Assembly (NCBI RefSeq): GCF_030499575.1
Contig: NZ_JASTLC010000001.1
Coordinates: 6,224,001-6,288,000, forward strand
Direction: 5' to 3'
Length of the DNA: 64,000 bases
Origin: Streptomyces sp. DG2A-72
Lineage (GTDB): Bacteria; Actinomycetota; Actinomycetes; Streptomycetales; Streptomycetaceae
The notes under the pieces are model-generated. The model did no database searches. It was not told where the DNA came from and saw only the letters and a list, made by a program, of their open reading frames with translations. The position numbers and the translations under genes are program-made. Positions 46,856-55,895 of the stretch are shown here, piece after piece (the stretch's first letter is position 1; every line of letters begins with the position of its first letter).

Positions 46856-48469
46856 ATGACGGACTCGCAGGCCCCGGAAAAGACCGGCACCAACCCGCTC
46901 GCCCCCGCCCCCGCGGGCGCCCGTACCGCCGCCGACGTGGTCACCCCCGAGCTGATAGCGCAGCTCACGAAGGGCGTGGCCGGATCCGGCCGGACCGCCA
47001 ACCACACGCCGTTCACCGGCGAGAAGCTGGCCGACCTGCCCGAGTCCACACCGGAGGACGTACGGCAGGCCTTCGAGGCGGCCCGCAAGGCCCAGTCCGT
47101 CTGGGCGCAGGTTCCGGTGCGGCAGCGCGCCGCCGTCCTGCTCCGCTTCCACGACCTGGTGCTGGCCCGCCAGGCCGAGGTCCTCGACCTCATCCAGCTG
47201 GAGACCGGCAAGGCGCGGCTGCACGCCCACGAGGAGGTGCAGGCCGTAGCCGTCGCGGCCCGCCACTACGGTCGTAGGGCCGCCGCCTATCTCCGGCCCA
47301 AGCGGCACGCCGGCGCCATGCCCACGCTCACCCGCGTCACCGAACTGCGCCACCCGCGCGGCGTCGTGGGCCAGATCGCCCCCTGGAACTACCCCCTCGA
47401 ACTCTCCGTCGGCGACGCGCTCCCCGCCTTCGTCGCGGGCAACGCGGTCGTCATGAAGCCGGACACGGAGACGTGCCTGACCGCATTGTGGGCCCGAGAC
47501 CTGCTGATCGAGGCCGGACTGCCCGCCGACGTCTTCCAGGTCGTCCTCGGCGAGGGCCCCGTCGTCGGCCCGGAACTCGTCAAGCACGCCGACTACGTCT
47601 CCTTCACCGGCTCCACCCGCACCGGCCGCGAGGTCGCCCAGGGCGCCGCCGCCCGCCTGATCGGCGTCTCCCTCGAACTCGGCGGCAAGAACGCCATGCT
47701 GGTCCTCGACGACGCCGACATCGACAAGGCGGCGGCGGGCGCGGTCCGCGCCTGCTTCTCCTCCGCCGGCCAACTGTGCATCTCCATCGAGCGGTTGTAC
47801 GTCCACGAGTCGATCGCCGACGCCTTCCTGGAGCGGTTCGCCACGCGCACCAAGGCGATGCGGCTCGGCAAGTCCCTCGCCTACGGCGCCGACATGGGAT
47901 CGCTGGTCGGCGAACGCCAGCTGGAGACCGTGACGCGGCACGTCAACGAGGCCGTGGAGAAGGGCGCGAAGGTCGTCGCGGGCGGCGTGGCCCGCCCCGA
48001 CATCGGCCCGTACTTCTACGAGCCGACCGTCCTCGACGGCGTCACGGAACCCATGTCGGTCTGCACGGAGGAGACCTTCGGCCCGGTCGTCTCCCTCTAC
48101 CGCTTCAAGACGGAGGACGAGGCCGTCGAACTCGCCAACTCCACGCCGTACGGCCTGAACTCCTCCGTCTGGACGAAGAACGGCACCCGCGGACGCGCAG
48201 TCGCCGCCCGCCTGCGCACCGGCACCGTCAACGTCAACGAGGGCTATGCCCCCGCCTACGGCAGCGTCCAGTCCCCGATGGGCGGCATGAAGGACTCCGG
48301 CCTCGGCCGCCGCCACGGCTCCGAGGGCATCCTCAAGTACACGGAGGCCCAGACGGTGGCGCAGCAGCGACTGCTGCCGATGGCCCCGTCACTGGGAATG
48401 GACGACGAGAAGTACGCGGCCTTTATGAGCCGAAGCCTGAGGTTGATGAAGACACTCCGGTTCAGGTGA
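46856..48469 (+). CDS. Aldehyde dehydrogenase (succinate-semialdehyde dehydrogenase type)
   Basis: 537-aa NAD(P)-dependent aldehyde dehydrogenase. Cofactor segment APWNYPLELSVGDALPA, catalytic Glu in ELGGKNAMLV, catalytic Cys in SAGQLCISIERL, and C-terminal EETFGPVVSLYRF. The overall sequence and the NHTPFTGEKLADLPES start resemble GabD2-type succinate-semialdehyde dehydrogenases. A C-terminal extension of about 50 residues goes beyond the usual end. The next gene is a GMC oxidoreductase, a pairing seen in actinobacteria and suggesting alcohol-to-acid oxidation. Confidence 0.92.
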   Translation: MTDSQAPEKTGTNPLAPAPAGARTAADVVTPELIAQLTKGVAGSGRTANHTPFTGEKLADLPESTPEDVRQAFEAARKAQSVWAQVPVRQRAAVLLRFHDLVLARQAEVLDLIQLETGKARLHAHEEVQAVAVAARHYGRRAAAYLRPKRHAGAMPTLTRVTELRHPRGVVGQIAPWNYPLELSVGDALPAFVAGNAVVMKPDTETCLTALWARDLLIEAGLPADVFQVVLGEGPVVGPELVKHADYVSFTGSTRTGREVAQGAAARLIGVSLELGGKNAMLVLDDADIDKAAAGAVRACFSSAGQLCISIERLYVHESIADAFLERFATRTKAMRLGKSLAYGADMGSLVGERQLETVTRHVNEAVEKGAKVVAGGVARPDIGPYFYEPTVLDGVTEPMSVCTEETFGPVVSLYRFKTEDEAVELANSTPYGLNSSVWTKNGTRGRAVAARLRTGTVNVNEGYAPAYGSVQSPMGGMKDSGLGRRHGSEGILKYTEAQTVAQQRLLPMAPSLGMDDEKYAAFMSRSLRLMKTLRFR

Positions 48470-48477
48470 TGCCGGTT

Positions 48478-48508
48478 TAGGGGCGCGGGGAACTGCGCGA
48501 GCAACCAC
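48478..48508. repeat. Dispersed repeat, family 1, inverted
   Basis: TTAGGGGCGCGGGGAACTGC followed by GCGAGCAACC is the reverse complement of the core found at 23,477 and 25,908. It lies in the 75-base gap between the aldehyde dehydrogenase and the GMC enzyme. Confidence 0.7.
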
Positions 48509-48544
48509 CGACTACCCGCACGTGAAACTCAACGAGGAGAACCC

Positions 48545-50323
48545 GTGCCCCAGGACACCTACGACTACGACGTCATAGTCGTCGGCTCCGGCTTCGGCGG
48601 CTCAGTCACCGCCCTCCGCCTCACCGAAAAGGGCTACACCGTAGGCGTCCTGGAAGCCGGCCGCCGCTTCACCCGCGAAACCCTCCCCAAGAACTCATGG
48701 GACTTGAAGAACTACCTCTGGGCCCCGCGGCTCAGAATGTTCGGCATCCAGCGCATCCACCTGCTGGGCAACGTCATGGTGCTGGCGGGCGCCGGCGTCG
48801 GCGGCGGCTCGCTCAACTACGCCAACACCCTCTACGTACCCCCGAAGCCGTTCTTCGAGGACTCCCAGTGGCGTGACATCACCGACTGGCAGGAGGAGTT
48901 GCAGCCGTACTACGACCAGGCCCAGCGCATGCTCGGCGTACGGCTCAACCCGACCATGACCCCGTCCGACGTACATCTGAAGGCTGCCGCCGAGCGGATG
49001 GGCGTCGGCGACACCTTCCACCTCGCACCGGTGGGCGTGTTCTTCGGGGACGGCAAGGACGCCGACGGGACCGCGAAGGCCGCACCCGGCGAGCAGACCG
49101 GCGACCCGTACTTCGGCGGCGCGGGCCCCGTGCGCAAGGCCTGCACCGAGTGCGGCGAGTGCATGACCGGCTGCCGCCACGGCGCCAAGAACACCCTCAA
49201 CGAGAACTACCTCTACCTGGCCGAGAAGGCGGGCGCGGTCGTGCACCCCATGACCACGGTCGTGTCGGTCACGGACGACTCGCAGGGCGGGTACGCGGTG
49301 GCCACGCTGCCGACCGACGACAAGAAGAAGGGCGAGGGCCGCACCTTCAAGGCCCGCCGGGTCGTCCTCGCCGCCGGTACCTACGGCACCCAGACCCTGT
49401 TGCACCGCATGAAGGCGACCGGCCAACTCCCGTACATCTCGGGACGGTTGGGCGAACTGACCCGCACCAACTCCGAGGCACTGGTCGGCGCGCAGACCGA
49501 CAACCGGCGCTACCGCAAGGTCACCGGCGAGCGGAAGGCCGACTTCACCCGCGGGGTCGCCATCACGTCCTCGATCCACCCGGACGCCAACACACACATC
49601 GAGCCGGTCCGCTACGGCAAGGGCTCCAACTCGATGGGCGGCCTGTCGATCCTCCAGGTCCCCTACGTGGACGGCGCGTCCCGCGTCGCTGCCTGGCTGA
49701 AGAACTCCGCCCGGCACCCGCTCCTCGTCCTGCGCTCCCTCTCCAACCGCCGCTGGTCGGAGCGGACCATCATCGGCCTGGTGATGCAGTCGCTGGACAA
49801 CTCCCTGACGACGTACCTGAAACCGGACGGCGTCGGCAAAGGCCTGCTGACCGCCCGCCAGGGCCATGGCGCCCCCAACCCCAAGCAGATCAGGGCGGCT
49901 TCTCAGGCGGCGTCGGCGATCGCGGAGTCGATCAACGGCTTCGCGGGCTCCAATGTCGGCGAACTGATGGGCACCCCGCTGACCGCCCACTTCCTCGGCG
50001 GCTGCCCGATCGGCGACTCACCCGAGACCGGCGTGATCGACCCGTACCACCGTCTGTACGGCCATCCCGGCATCTCCGTCGTCGACGGCGCCGCGGTCTC
50101 CGCCAACCTGGGCGTGAACCCCTCCCTCACCATCACCGCCCAGGCCGAGCGGGCGATGTCGTACTGGCCCAACAAGGGCGAGGCGGACCCGCGTCCCGCG
50201 CAGGGTGTGCCGTACGAGCGGCTGAAGCCGGTCGAGCCCAAGTCGCCGATGGTCCCGGCGGACGCGTTCGGCGCGCTGAAGCTGCCGTTCCTGGGGATAC
50301 CGGCGGTGCCGCCGAAGAAGTGA
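48545..50323 (+). CDS. GMC-family FAD oxidoreductase, cholesterol-oxidase-like
   Basis: 592-aa flavoenzyme. FAD-binding motif YDVIVVGSGFGGSVTALRLTE at the N terminus, GAGVGGGSLNYANTLY, a CTECGECMTGCRHGAKN cysteine-rich stretch, and the C-terminal GMC segment AHFLGGCPIGD, then GVNPSLTITAQAE. It matches the ChoD-type enzymes found near guaB/guaA in mycobacteria, which lack a secretion signal and may not act on cholesterol. GTG 48545 follows GAGGAG. Confidence 0.92.
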   Translation: MPQDTYDYDVIVVGSGFGGSVTALRLTEKGYTVGVLEAGRRFTRETLPKNSWDLKNYLWAPRLRMFGIQRIHLLGNVMVLAGAGVGGGSLNYANTLYVPPKPFFEDSQWRDITDWQEELQPYYDQAQRMLGVRLNPTMTPSDVHLKAAAERMGVGDTFHLAPVGVFFGDGKDADGTAKAAPGEQTGDPYFGGAGPVRKACTECGECMTGCRHGAKNTLNENYLYLAEKAGAVVHPMTTVVSVTDDSQGGYAVATLPTDDKKKGEGRTFKARRVVLAAGTYGTQTLLHRMKATGQLPYISGRLGELTRTNSEALVGAQTDNRRYRKVTGERKADFTRGVAITSSIHPDANTHIEPVRYGKGSNSMGGLSILQVPYVDGASRVAAWLKNSARHPLLVLRSLSNRRWSERTIIGLVMQSLDNSLTTYLKPDGVGKGLLTARQGHGAPNPKQIRAASQAASAIAESINGFAGSNVGELMGTPLTAHFLGGCPIGDSPETGVIDPYHRLYGHPGISVVDGAAVSANLGVNPSLTITAQAERAMSYWPNKGEADPRPAQGVPYERLKPVEPKSPMVPADAFGALKLPFLGIPAVPPKK

Positions 50324-50334
50324 GCGGTACCAAC

Positions 50335-50374
50335 AAGAAGGACCTGCACCCCCCTCCGAGCGCAGGTCCTTCTT
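50335..50374. terminator. Bidirectional terminator
   Basis: AAGAAGGACCTGC (50335-50347) with GCAGGTCCTTCTT (50362-50374), then TTGTCTT. A 13-bp stem between convergent genes. Confidence 0.92.
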
Positions 50375-50402
50375 TGTCTTGCGGCAAGCTCCGGTTACGC
50401 GG

Positions 50403-51437
50403 TTACGCGTTCGCGCCTGCCTTCCGCCGGCGCATCGCGAAGACCGCACCCGCACCGGCGACGATGGCGACGCCGCTGACCAGGCCGATGGCCGGCAGCG
50501 CGGAGTTTGCGCCGGTGTCGGCGAGGTTGCCGGTCGGCAGGTCGGAGATGCTGCCCTGCGGCTTCTTCCCCGGGCCCTTGCTGCCGTTGTCGCCCGGCGT
50601 GGCGGTGCCCGGGTCCGGGTTGGCGGAGCCGGCCTTCAGGACCTCGAAGTCGTACTGGGCCCAGCCCTCGGCGATGCAGTCCTGGCCGTCGACGTTGTCG
50701 AGGTAGACACCGGAGCCGAAGGAGTAGGCGTCACCGGCGGGGGCCTTGGCGTCGATGCTGACGCGCAGGTCGACCGTCTGGCTGGCCTTCGACTTCAGCG
50801 TGTCGATGCCGAAGAAGAGGTCGCCGGCCCACTCGGAGTCCCCGATCCGCTCCCAGGAGCCGGACTCGGGATTCTTGAACTCCAGGTCGACGTACGGGCT
50901 CAGATACTTCGACTCGTCGAGCTCGTAGTTCTCGACCTCGGCGTAGAAGGCGACGTCCTCGACGTCCATGCCGGACTCGTTGGTGACGACCAGCTTGAAG
51001 CCGTGGAAGCCGTCACCCGCGACGATCTTGCCCGGCAGGCCCTTGATGTCCGCGGACACCTTGGCGTCGGAGAACTCCTCGTCGAGTTCCTCGCAGAACG
51101 GGACGTCCGGCGCCTCGCTCGGCTCGGCCGACTCCGAGGGCTCGGGCCGGCCCGACTCGCTCTCGGTGGCGGAGGGCGTGGCGCTCCCGGTCGGCGCGGA
51201 GCTCGTCGGGGCGTCGCTGGCCGACGCGGTGCCCGTCGGCAGCGTGGTGTCGCTCGGTGTCGCCGTGGCCGTGTCACTCGGGGTCCCGGAGGGCGTCTCG
51301 GTGACGGTCTCGGTGACGGTCTCTGTGGGCGTCGGGGAAGCCGACCCCTCCGCGAACGCGGCGGGCGCGGACAGCAGCGCGAACGGCGATATCGCAGCCG
51401 TCGCGGCCGCGACCGCCATGGCACGGCGAAGCTTCAT
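50403..51437 (-). CDS. LAxTG sortase-anchored surface protein
   Basis: 344-aa cell-wall protein. Signal peptide MKLRRAMAVAAATAAISPF (cleavage near AFA), then a Ser/Thr/Pro/Glu stalk of about 90 residues, a folded domain (SDAKVSADIKGLPGKIV ... WAGDLFFGIDTL ... GSGVYLDNVDGQDCIAEGW) with one Cys pair, a Gly/Lys/Pro linker, and a C-terminal sorting signal LADTG plus helix and RRRK tail. The LAxTG form fits class E sortases of Streptomyces, as used by chaplins. No sortase gene is adjacent. ATG 51437 follows GAGG. Confidence 0.9.
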   Translation of the reverse strand: MKLRRAMAVAAATAAISPFALLSAPAAFAEGSASPTPTETVTETVTETPSGTPSDTATATPSDTTLPTGTASASDAPTSSAPTGSATPSATESESGRPEPSESAEPSEAPDVPFCEELDEEFSDAKVSADIKGLPGKIVAGDGFHGFKLVVTNESGMDVEDVAFYAEVENYELDESKYLSPYVDLEFKNPESGSWERIGDSEWAGDLFFGIDTLKSKASQTVDLRVSIDAKAPAGDAYSFGSGVYLDNVDGQDCIAEGWAQYDFEVLKAGSANPDPGTATPGDNGSKGPGKKPQGSISDLPTGNLADTGANSALPAIGLVSGVAIVAGAGAVFAMRRRKAGANA

Positions 51438-52212
51438 GCAGACCTCGAATAGTCCAGGTGCGCTGTGGGGTGGCAACACGCGTTGAGCGGAGGGCCTCGC
51501 GCTGTACGACACGCGTGTGGCCCTTGGTACGCCTGGTTTGATCCGCGAACCCTGTGGAAGGTTGCGCTCCACTTCACAGAATTCTTATGTGGCCTGGGTC
51601 ACGGTCTGGGGGGCACGGTCCGAGTCATGCAGAAGGGCCCCGCGGGCGTGAGCCGCGGGGCCCTTCTTTGGTCAGCACCGACGTCAGGGCAGCGCCGGTG
51701 CCTGGGGAGCGGCGCCGGGGGGTTGCGCCGCTTGCCTGGTGTGCCCTGGATGACGACCCGGCGCGCAAGGGGCGCACGAATGGTCTCGACCTTTGGCAGT
51801 GAGCCAGTACAAAGAAATGCAGTTGTCTACGGCGGGACTTGGGGCTTGCTACGCATCGTGCTGGATGGGCGGGACCTCCGCAACCTTTTGACCCATCCTT
51901 GTACGTTTCCTTGGCCCTGTCCGGGGGGAACTTGGGTGTTTGTTTTCCCGCCGGCCGGCCCCGGGCGTCCCCGGAGCCGGCCGTTCTCTTGGGCGACCGG
52001 GCTGCTGTCCCCTGCCGTCCGGTCACCTGCCTGGAGCGAGGTCCCACGGCGCACGGCACGATCCGTACGCCTCATCGCTCCAGTGAGCCACGCGTGGTTC
52101 TTCGGGCCCGCCCCTGGCTGGCACGGACATCGGGACCAACGAACCCTTTTGCGCGCCGGTCACGCGCCGTACGGGTGAGAGGAATGCGTACGTCTGTGCC
52201 GGGAACGCGGTT
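51438..52212. other. 775-bp region without a recognisable gene
   Basis: No frame on either strand has both a start context and plausible composition. It contains an isolated terminator (51,631-51,667), an A+T-rich stretch (about 51,820-51,960), a 7-bp hairpin GGATGGG/CCCATCC (51863-51869 with 51892-51898), and a reverse-strand 15-codon frame (51896 to 51849). The layout suggests one or two non-coding RNAs or a long 5' leader for the surface-protein gene. Confidence 0.45.
51631..51667 (+). terminator. Strong terminator with no upstream gene
   Basis: AGAAGGGCCCCGCGG (51631-51645) with CCGCGGGGCCCTTCT (51653-51667), a perfect 15-bp stem followed by TTGG. The T-rich side is on the + strand, but no + strand gene lies within 1.3 kb upstream. 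It may end a small RNA starting near 51,450-51,600. Confidence 0.75.
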
Positions 52213-52500
52213 TCAGATCTTGCCGCGGCACAGCTCCAGAAGGGTCATCGCCAGCGAGGTGCCCGGCTTGCCCAGCGCCTCCCTGTAGTGGGCGAGGATC
52301 TCCATCTCGCGGGAGAGGTTCACGCGCCGGCCGCCGGAGGCGATCCGGGCCTCCTGGACGACGGCGGAGACCGCCATCCGTTCCTGGATCAGGCCGATGA
52401 TCCGGTCGTCGAGTGTGTCGATGCGCTCACGGGCGCCGGTGATCGTCTCGGCGGCCTCGCGGGTGTGCGCGCCGGTCTTCTCCACTGCGGTGGCGGTCAT
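52213..52500 (-). CDS. Chorismate mutase (AroQ class)
   Basis: 95-aa all-helical chorismate mutase converting chorismate to prephenate, the first committed step to Phe and Tyr. The helix with ARERIDTLDDRIIGLIQERM and the following basic helix carry the Arg/Lys pattern of AroQ active sites, with NLSREMEILAHYREALG toward the C terminus. ATG 52500 starts the protein. Upstream on the same strand lie a Phe/Tyr-containing leader peptide and a terminator hairpin, so expression is probably controlled by transcription attenuation. Divergent from guaA. Confidence 0.92.
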   Translation of the reverse strand: MTATAVEKTGAHTREAAETITGARERIDTLDDRIIGLIQERMAVSAVVQEARIASGGRRVNLSREMEILAHYREALGKPGTSLAMTLLELCRGKI

Positions 52501-52584
52501 CTCGGGGCTCCTCTGTCAGAAGGGTTCGGAAGGGTCGGGCGGGTTCGGACGGGGTGCCCCGGATCGACCGGACCCGGAAAACGT

Positions 52585-52619
52585 CAGGCGCCCCGGGCCT
52601 TGTCGGCCCGGGGCGCCTG
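52585..52619 (-). terminator. Attenuator terminator of the chorismate mutase gene
   Basis: On the reverse strand, CAGGCGCCCCGGGCC and GGCCCGGGGCGCCTG form a perfect 15-bp stem with a 5-base loop, followed by ACGTTTTCC. It lies 21 bases after the leader-peptide stop and about 85 bases before the chorismate mutase start, in the orientation of that gene, so it would stop transcription before the gene. Confidence 0.82.
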
Positions 52620-52640
52620 GGGAAGTCGCTTGTCAGTTGC

Positions 52641-52712
52641 TCAAGCAGCACGACCATGGCAGCCGGTGGGCCGGTTGCCATAGGTAAAGAGGAAGGTCGG
52701 GTGCGTGAGCAT
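52641..52712 (-). CDS. Leader peptide with Phe/Tyr codons upstream of chorismate mutase
   Basis: 23-codon frame, ATG at 52712, stop at 52641-52643, beginning MLTHPTFLFTYGNRP. Codons 7-11 read Phe-Leu-Phe-Thr-Tyr, the end products of the pathway. A hairpin inside the frame (GGCA...TGCC outer and CCGG...CCGG inner, 52658-52679) lies right after the Tyr codon, as in ribosome-stalling attenuators. CGGCCC within it is complementary to GGGCCG in the 5' arm of the downstream terminator, giving a possible antiterminator. CATACT ends five bases before the ATG, suggesting a leaderless or very short 5' end. The opening resembles the trp leader peptide of Streptomyces in layout. Confidence 0.7.
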   Translation of the reverse strand: MLTHPTFLFTYGNRPTGCHGRAA

Positions 52713-52782
52713 GGGGTCAGTATGCCACGGCCCCGGGGTCCAAGGAGTCCAGCAGCTGGGACCGCTCTCACGCCCACCTCGG

Positions 52783-52788
52783 TAGAAT
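52783..52788 (+). promoter_or_regulatory. Probable guaA -10 element
   Basis: TAGAAT 43 bases before the guaA start. No good -35 is visible at 17-18 bp spacing, so an activator or weak promoter is possible. Confidence 0.4.
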
Positions 52789-52830
52789 CGGAGTACACAC
52801 AGACCCCCGCCCCACCGCCGGAAGGCTCCC

Positions 52831-54411
52831 GTGTCATCAGCGACCCCTGCTGCCGCCGCCCCCGACACCGTCCTGGTCGTCGACTTCGGCGCGCAGTATG
52901 CCCAGCTCATCGCCCGTCGCGTCCGCGAGGCCCGGGTCTACAGCGAGATCGTGCCGAGCACCATGCCGGTGGCGGAGATGCTCGCCAGGAATCCGGCGGC
53001 GATCATCCTCTCCGGCGGCCCCTCGTCGGTGTACGCGGAGGGCGCCCCGCGCCTCGACCGCGAGCTCTTCGAGTCCGGCGTCCCCGTCTTCGGCATGTGC
53101 TACGGCTTCCAGCTGATGGCGACGTCGCTCGGCGGCACGGTCGACAACACGGGGGCGCGCGAGTACGGCCGTACGGACCTGCATGTCAGCAAGTCCGGCT
53201 CCACCCTCTTCGAGGGCACGCCCGCCGAGCAGTCCGTCTGGATGTCGCACGGCGACGCCTGCTCCGCCGCCCCCGAGGGCTTCAGCGTGACGGCCTCCAC
53301 GGACGTCGTCCCGGTCGCCGCCTTCGAGAACGACGAGAAGAAGCTGTACGGCGTCCAGTACCACCCGGAGGTCATGCACTCCACGCACGGCCAGCAGGTG
53401 CTGGAGCACTTCCTGTACCGGGGCGCCGGGCTGACCCCGGACTGGACCACCGGCAATGTGATCGAGGAGCAGGTCGCCGCGATCCGTGAGCAGGTCGGCG
53501 ACAAGCGCGCCATCTGCGGGCTGTCCGGCGGCGTGGACTCCGCCGTCGCCGCCGCCCTCGTCCAGAAGGCCATCGGCTCCCAGCTGACCTGCGTGTACGT
53601 CGACCACGGCCTGATGCGCAAGGGCGAGACCGAGCAGGTCGAGAAGGACTTCGTGGCCGCGACCGGCGTACAGCTGAAGGTCGTGGACGCGCAGGAGCGG
53701 TTCCTGAAGGCGCTCGCCGGGGTGAGCAACCCGGAGGAGAAGCGGAAGATCATCGGCCGTGAGTTCATCCGGGTCTTCGAGCAGGCGCAGGCCGAGATCA
53801 TCGCGGACGAGGGCCCGGCGGTGGAGTTCCTCGTGCAGGGCACCCTGTACCCGGACGTGGTCGAGTCCGGTGGCGGCACCGGAACCGCCAACATCAAGTC
53901 CCACCACAACGTGGGCGGGCTGCCGGAAGACCTTGAGTTCCAGCTGATCGAGCCGCTGCGCAAGCTGTTCAAGGACGAGGTCCGGATGGTCGGCCAGGAG
54001 CTGGGCCTGCCGGACGAGATCGTCCAGCGCCAGCCGTTCCCGGGTCCTGGGCTGGGCATCCGTATCGTCGGCGATGTGACCAAGGACCGGCTCGACCTGC
54101 TGCGCGAGGCCGACGCCATCGCCCGTGAGGAGCTGACCGCGGCCGGCCTCGACCGTGACATCTGGCAGTGCCCGGTCGTCCTGCTCGCGGACGTCCGCAG
54201 CGTCGGCGTCCAGGGCGACGGCCGCACGTACGGCCACCCGATCGTCCTGCGCCCGGTCTCCAGCGAGGACGCGATGACGGCCGACTGGTCGCGACTGCCG
54301 TACGACGTGCTCGCGAAGATCTCGACGCGGATCACGAACGAGGTCGCGGACGTCAACCGGGTCGTGCTCGATGTGACGAGCAAGCCGCCGGGGACGATCG
54401 AGTGGGAGTGA
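52831..54411 (+). CDS. guaA: GMP synthase (glutamine-hydrolysing)
   Basis: 526-aa enzyme aminating XMP to GMP. N-terminal class I glutaminase with FGMCYGFQL (nucleophile Cys) and YHPEV (His/Glu of the triad), then the ATP pyrophosphatase domain with [10 protein letters not shown] and the C-terminal dimerisation domain ending [12 protein letters not shown] 52831 follows GGAAGG. It completes the guanine pathway with guaB and guaB3 at 27-29.7 kb. Confidence 0.98.
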   Translation: MSSATPAAAAPDTVLVVDFGAQYAQLIARRVREARVYSEIVPSTMPVAEMLARNPAAIILSGGPSSVYAEGAPRLDRELFESGVPVFGMCYGFQLMATSLGGTVDNTGAREYGRTDLHVSKSGSTLFEGTPAEQSVWMSHGDACSAAPEGFSVTASTDVVPVAAFENDEKKLYGVQYHPEVMHSTHGQQVLEHFLYRGAGLTPDWTTGNVIEEQVAAIREQVGDKRAICGLSGGVDSAVAAALVQKAIGSQLTCVYVDHGLMRKGETEQVEKDFVAATGVQLKVVDAQERFLKALAGVSNPEEKRKIIGREFIRVFEQAQAEIIADEGPAVEFLVQGTLYPDVVESGGGTGTANIKSHHNVGGLPEDLEFQLIEPLRKLFKDEVRMVGQELGLPDEIVQRQPFPGPGLGIRIVGDVTKDRLDLLREADAIAREELTAAGLDRDIWQCPVVLLADVRSVGVQGDGRTYGHPIVLRPVSSEDAMTADWSRLPYDVLAKISTRITNEVADVNRVVLDVTSKPPGTIEWE

Positions 54412-54450
54412 CCCCCCGTTTTTAGGGGTTCAGGTGCCTTTTTCAGGGAT

Positions 54451-54924
54451 TCAGGTGCGTTTGATGAGGCGCACCGGCTCGCCGGGCTTCCAGACCTCGA
54501 CGACCAGGTACTTGTCGTCCTCGACGTAGGTCCGTACGACCTCCGTCAGCTCGGTGCGGAAGAGGTGGAACGGCTCCGGCGGTTCCACCTCTTCGCTGTA
54601 TCCGGCCTTGGTCTCCGGGTCGGTGACCTCGATCGCCCGACCGCTGATCCGCACATCGCCGCCGCCCATGGACTGCCCCTGCCCGGGGTTCGCCTGGAGC
54701 GCGAAACGCGGGTCGCGGCGCAGGTCGAGGGCCTTGAGGGAGTCCGGCATCATGCCGAGCCAGAGCTCGCCGTTCAGAAAGCGGACCTCTAGGCCTGTGG
54801 TGCGGGGGGAGCCGTCCTTGCGGAGGGTGGCGAGGACGTGATGGGTGAAGGCGCCGAAGCGTTCCTCGACGCGTTTGGCGAGGTCGGGTTCCGCGGTGAC
54901 GAAGGCCGCCCAGTTCTTTGTCAT
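54451..54924 (-). CDS. Pyridoxamine-phosphate-oxidase-fold (flavin/F420) protein
   Basis: 157-aa split-barrel protein of the PNPOx-like superfamily. LATLRKDGSPRTTGLEVRF, the LWLGMMPDSLKALDLRRDPR segment and ISGRAIEV are typical. Such actinobacterial proteins bind FMN or F420 and reduce unknown substrates. ATG 54924. TTCAGGTGC occurs twice near its end (54,429 and 54,449), a short local duplication behind guaA. Confidence 0.85.
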   Translation of the reverse strand: MTKNWAAFVTAEPDLAKRVEERFGAFTHHVLATLRKDGSPRTTGLEVRFLNGELWLGMMPDSLKALDLRRDPRFALQANPGQGQSMGGGDVRISGRAIEVTDPETKAGYSEEVEPPEPFHLFRTELTEVVRTYVEDDKYLVVEVWKPGEPVRLIKRT

Positions 54925-55062
54925 ACGGCGAGTGTGCCGCCGATACCCGACACCTTCTGTCCGATTTCGATTGCACGCTTCTTCTTTACATATCACCCCT
55001 GTTCTCCTGCGCTGACCAACGGTAACTTCCGCCCGTAAAGGAACCCAGTGCAGGAGGAACCT

Positions 55063-55857
55063 ATGCACGGGCCCACACCGCCCACGCCGCTGCCCACCGA
55101 CCGGCTGCAGTTCGCCATGCCGCCGATGCACGAGTCGGTCGACGACGAGCGCCGGCATCGCAAGGAGCGGCTCGCGGGCGCGCTGCGGATCTTCGGGCGG
55201 CTCGGCTTCGAGGACGGTGTCTCGGGGCACATCACCGCGCGCGACCCGGAGTACAGCAACTGCTTCTGGGTCAATCCGTTCGGGATGCCGTTCAAGCACG
55301 TCACCGTGAGCGACCTGGTGCTCGTCAACGCCGACGGGCAGGTGATCGAGGGCCGCTATCACATCAACCAGGCCGCGTTCACCGTGCACGCACAGGTGCA
55401 CGCGGCCCGGCCCGACGTCGTCGCGGTCGCCCACTGCCATTCGGTGTACGGGCGGGCGCTGTCGGCCCTCGGTGATCTGCTGGACCCGATCACCCAGGAG
55501 AGCTGCGCCTTCTACGAGGACCACGCCCTCTACGACGCCTACACCGGCGTCGCCGTGGACGCCGAGGAGGGCCGCCGGATCGCCGACGCGCTCGCCTCGC
55601 GCAAGGCGCTGATCCTGCGCAACCACGGGCTGCTGACGGTGGGGGACTCGGTCGACGCGGCGGCCTGGTGGTTCCTGTCACTGGAACGGTCCTGCAAGGT
55701 ACAGCTGACGGCGAAGGCGGCCGGGCGGCCGATCCTCATCGACCACAAGGCCGCGGTGGCCACGCGGGAGCAACTGGGCGGGGATCTGGTGGCGTGGATC
55801 AACTATCAGCCGCTGTGGCAGGACGTCAGTCGCAGTGAGCCGGACTTGTTGTCGTAG
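55063..55857 (+). CDS. Class II aldolase/adducin-family protein
   Basis: 264-aa protein of the zinc-dependent class II aldolase/adducin fold (fuculose-1-P aldolase, ribulose-5-P epimerase). GFEDGVSGHITAR, FWVNPFGMPF, the zinc His pair in VAVAHCHSVYGRAL and the third His in LRNHGLLTVGDSV are present. Substrate unknown. ATG 55063 is chosen because AGGAGG lies six bases upstream; GTG 55048 is in frame but lies before this site. Confidence 0.92.
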   Translation: MHGPTPPTPLPTDRLQFAMPPMHESVDDERRHRKERLAGALRIFGRLGFEDGVSGHITARDPEYSNCFWVNPFGMPFKHVTVSDLVLVNADGQVIEGRYHINQAAFTVHAQVHAARPDVVAVAHCHSVYGRALSALGDLLDPITQESCAFYEDHALYDAYTGVAVDAEEGRRIADALASRKALILRNHGLLTVGDSVDAAAWWFLSLERSCKVQLTAKAAGRPILIDHKAAVATREQLGGDLVAWINYQPLWQDVSRSEPDLLS

Positions 55858-55895
55858 GGCGTAAGGGCGTAAAGGCGTGTTGGGGGGGGGGCGGC

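Noticed and set aside
51820..51960. Possible cyclic-di-AMP-type riboswitch before the surface-protein gene
   Set aside because: The strong hairpins do not show the conserved core I know for ydaO-type elements, and the distance to the start is large; kept only as part of an unassigned region.
51625..52059. 144-codon reverse-strand frame in the gene-free region
   Set aside because: Pro/Arg/Ser-rich, low-complexity translation, spans the strong terminator and A+T-rich DNA, and lacks a ribosome site.
52585..52619. Hairpin read as a guaA regulatory or terminator element on the + strand
   Set aside because: The T-run and the leader peptide are on the reverse strand, so it fits the chorismate mutase gene; guaA starts 210 bases away with its own -10 element.
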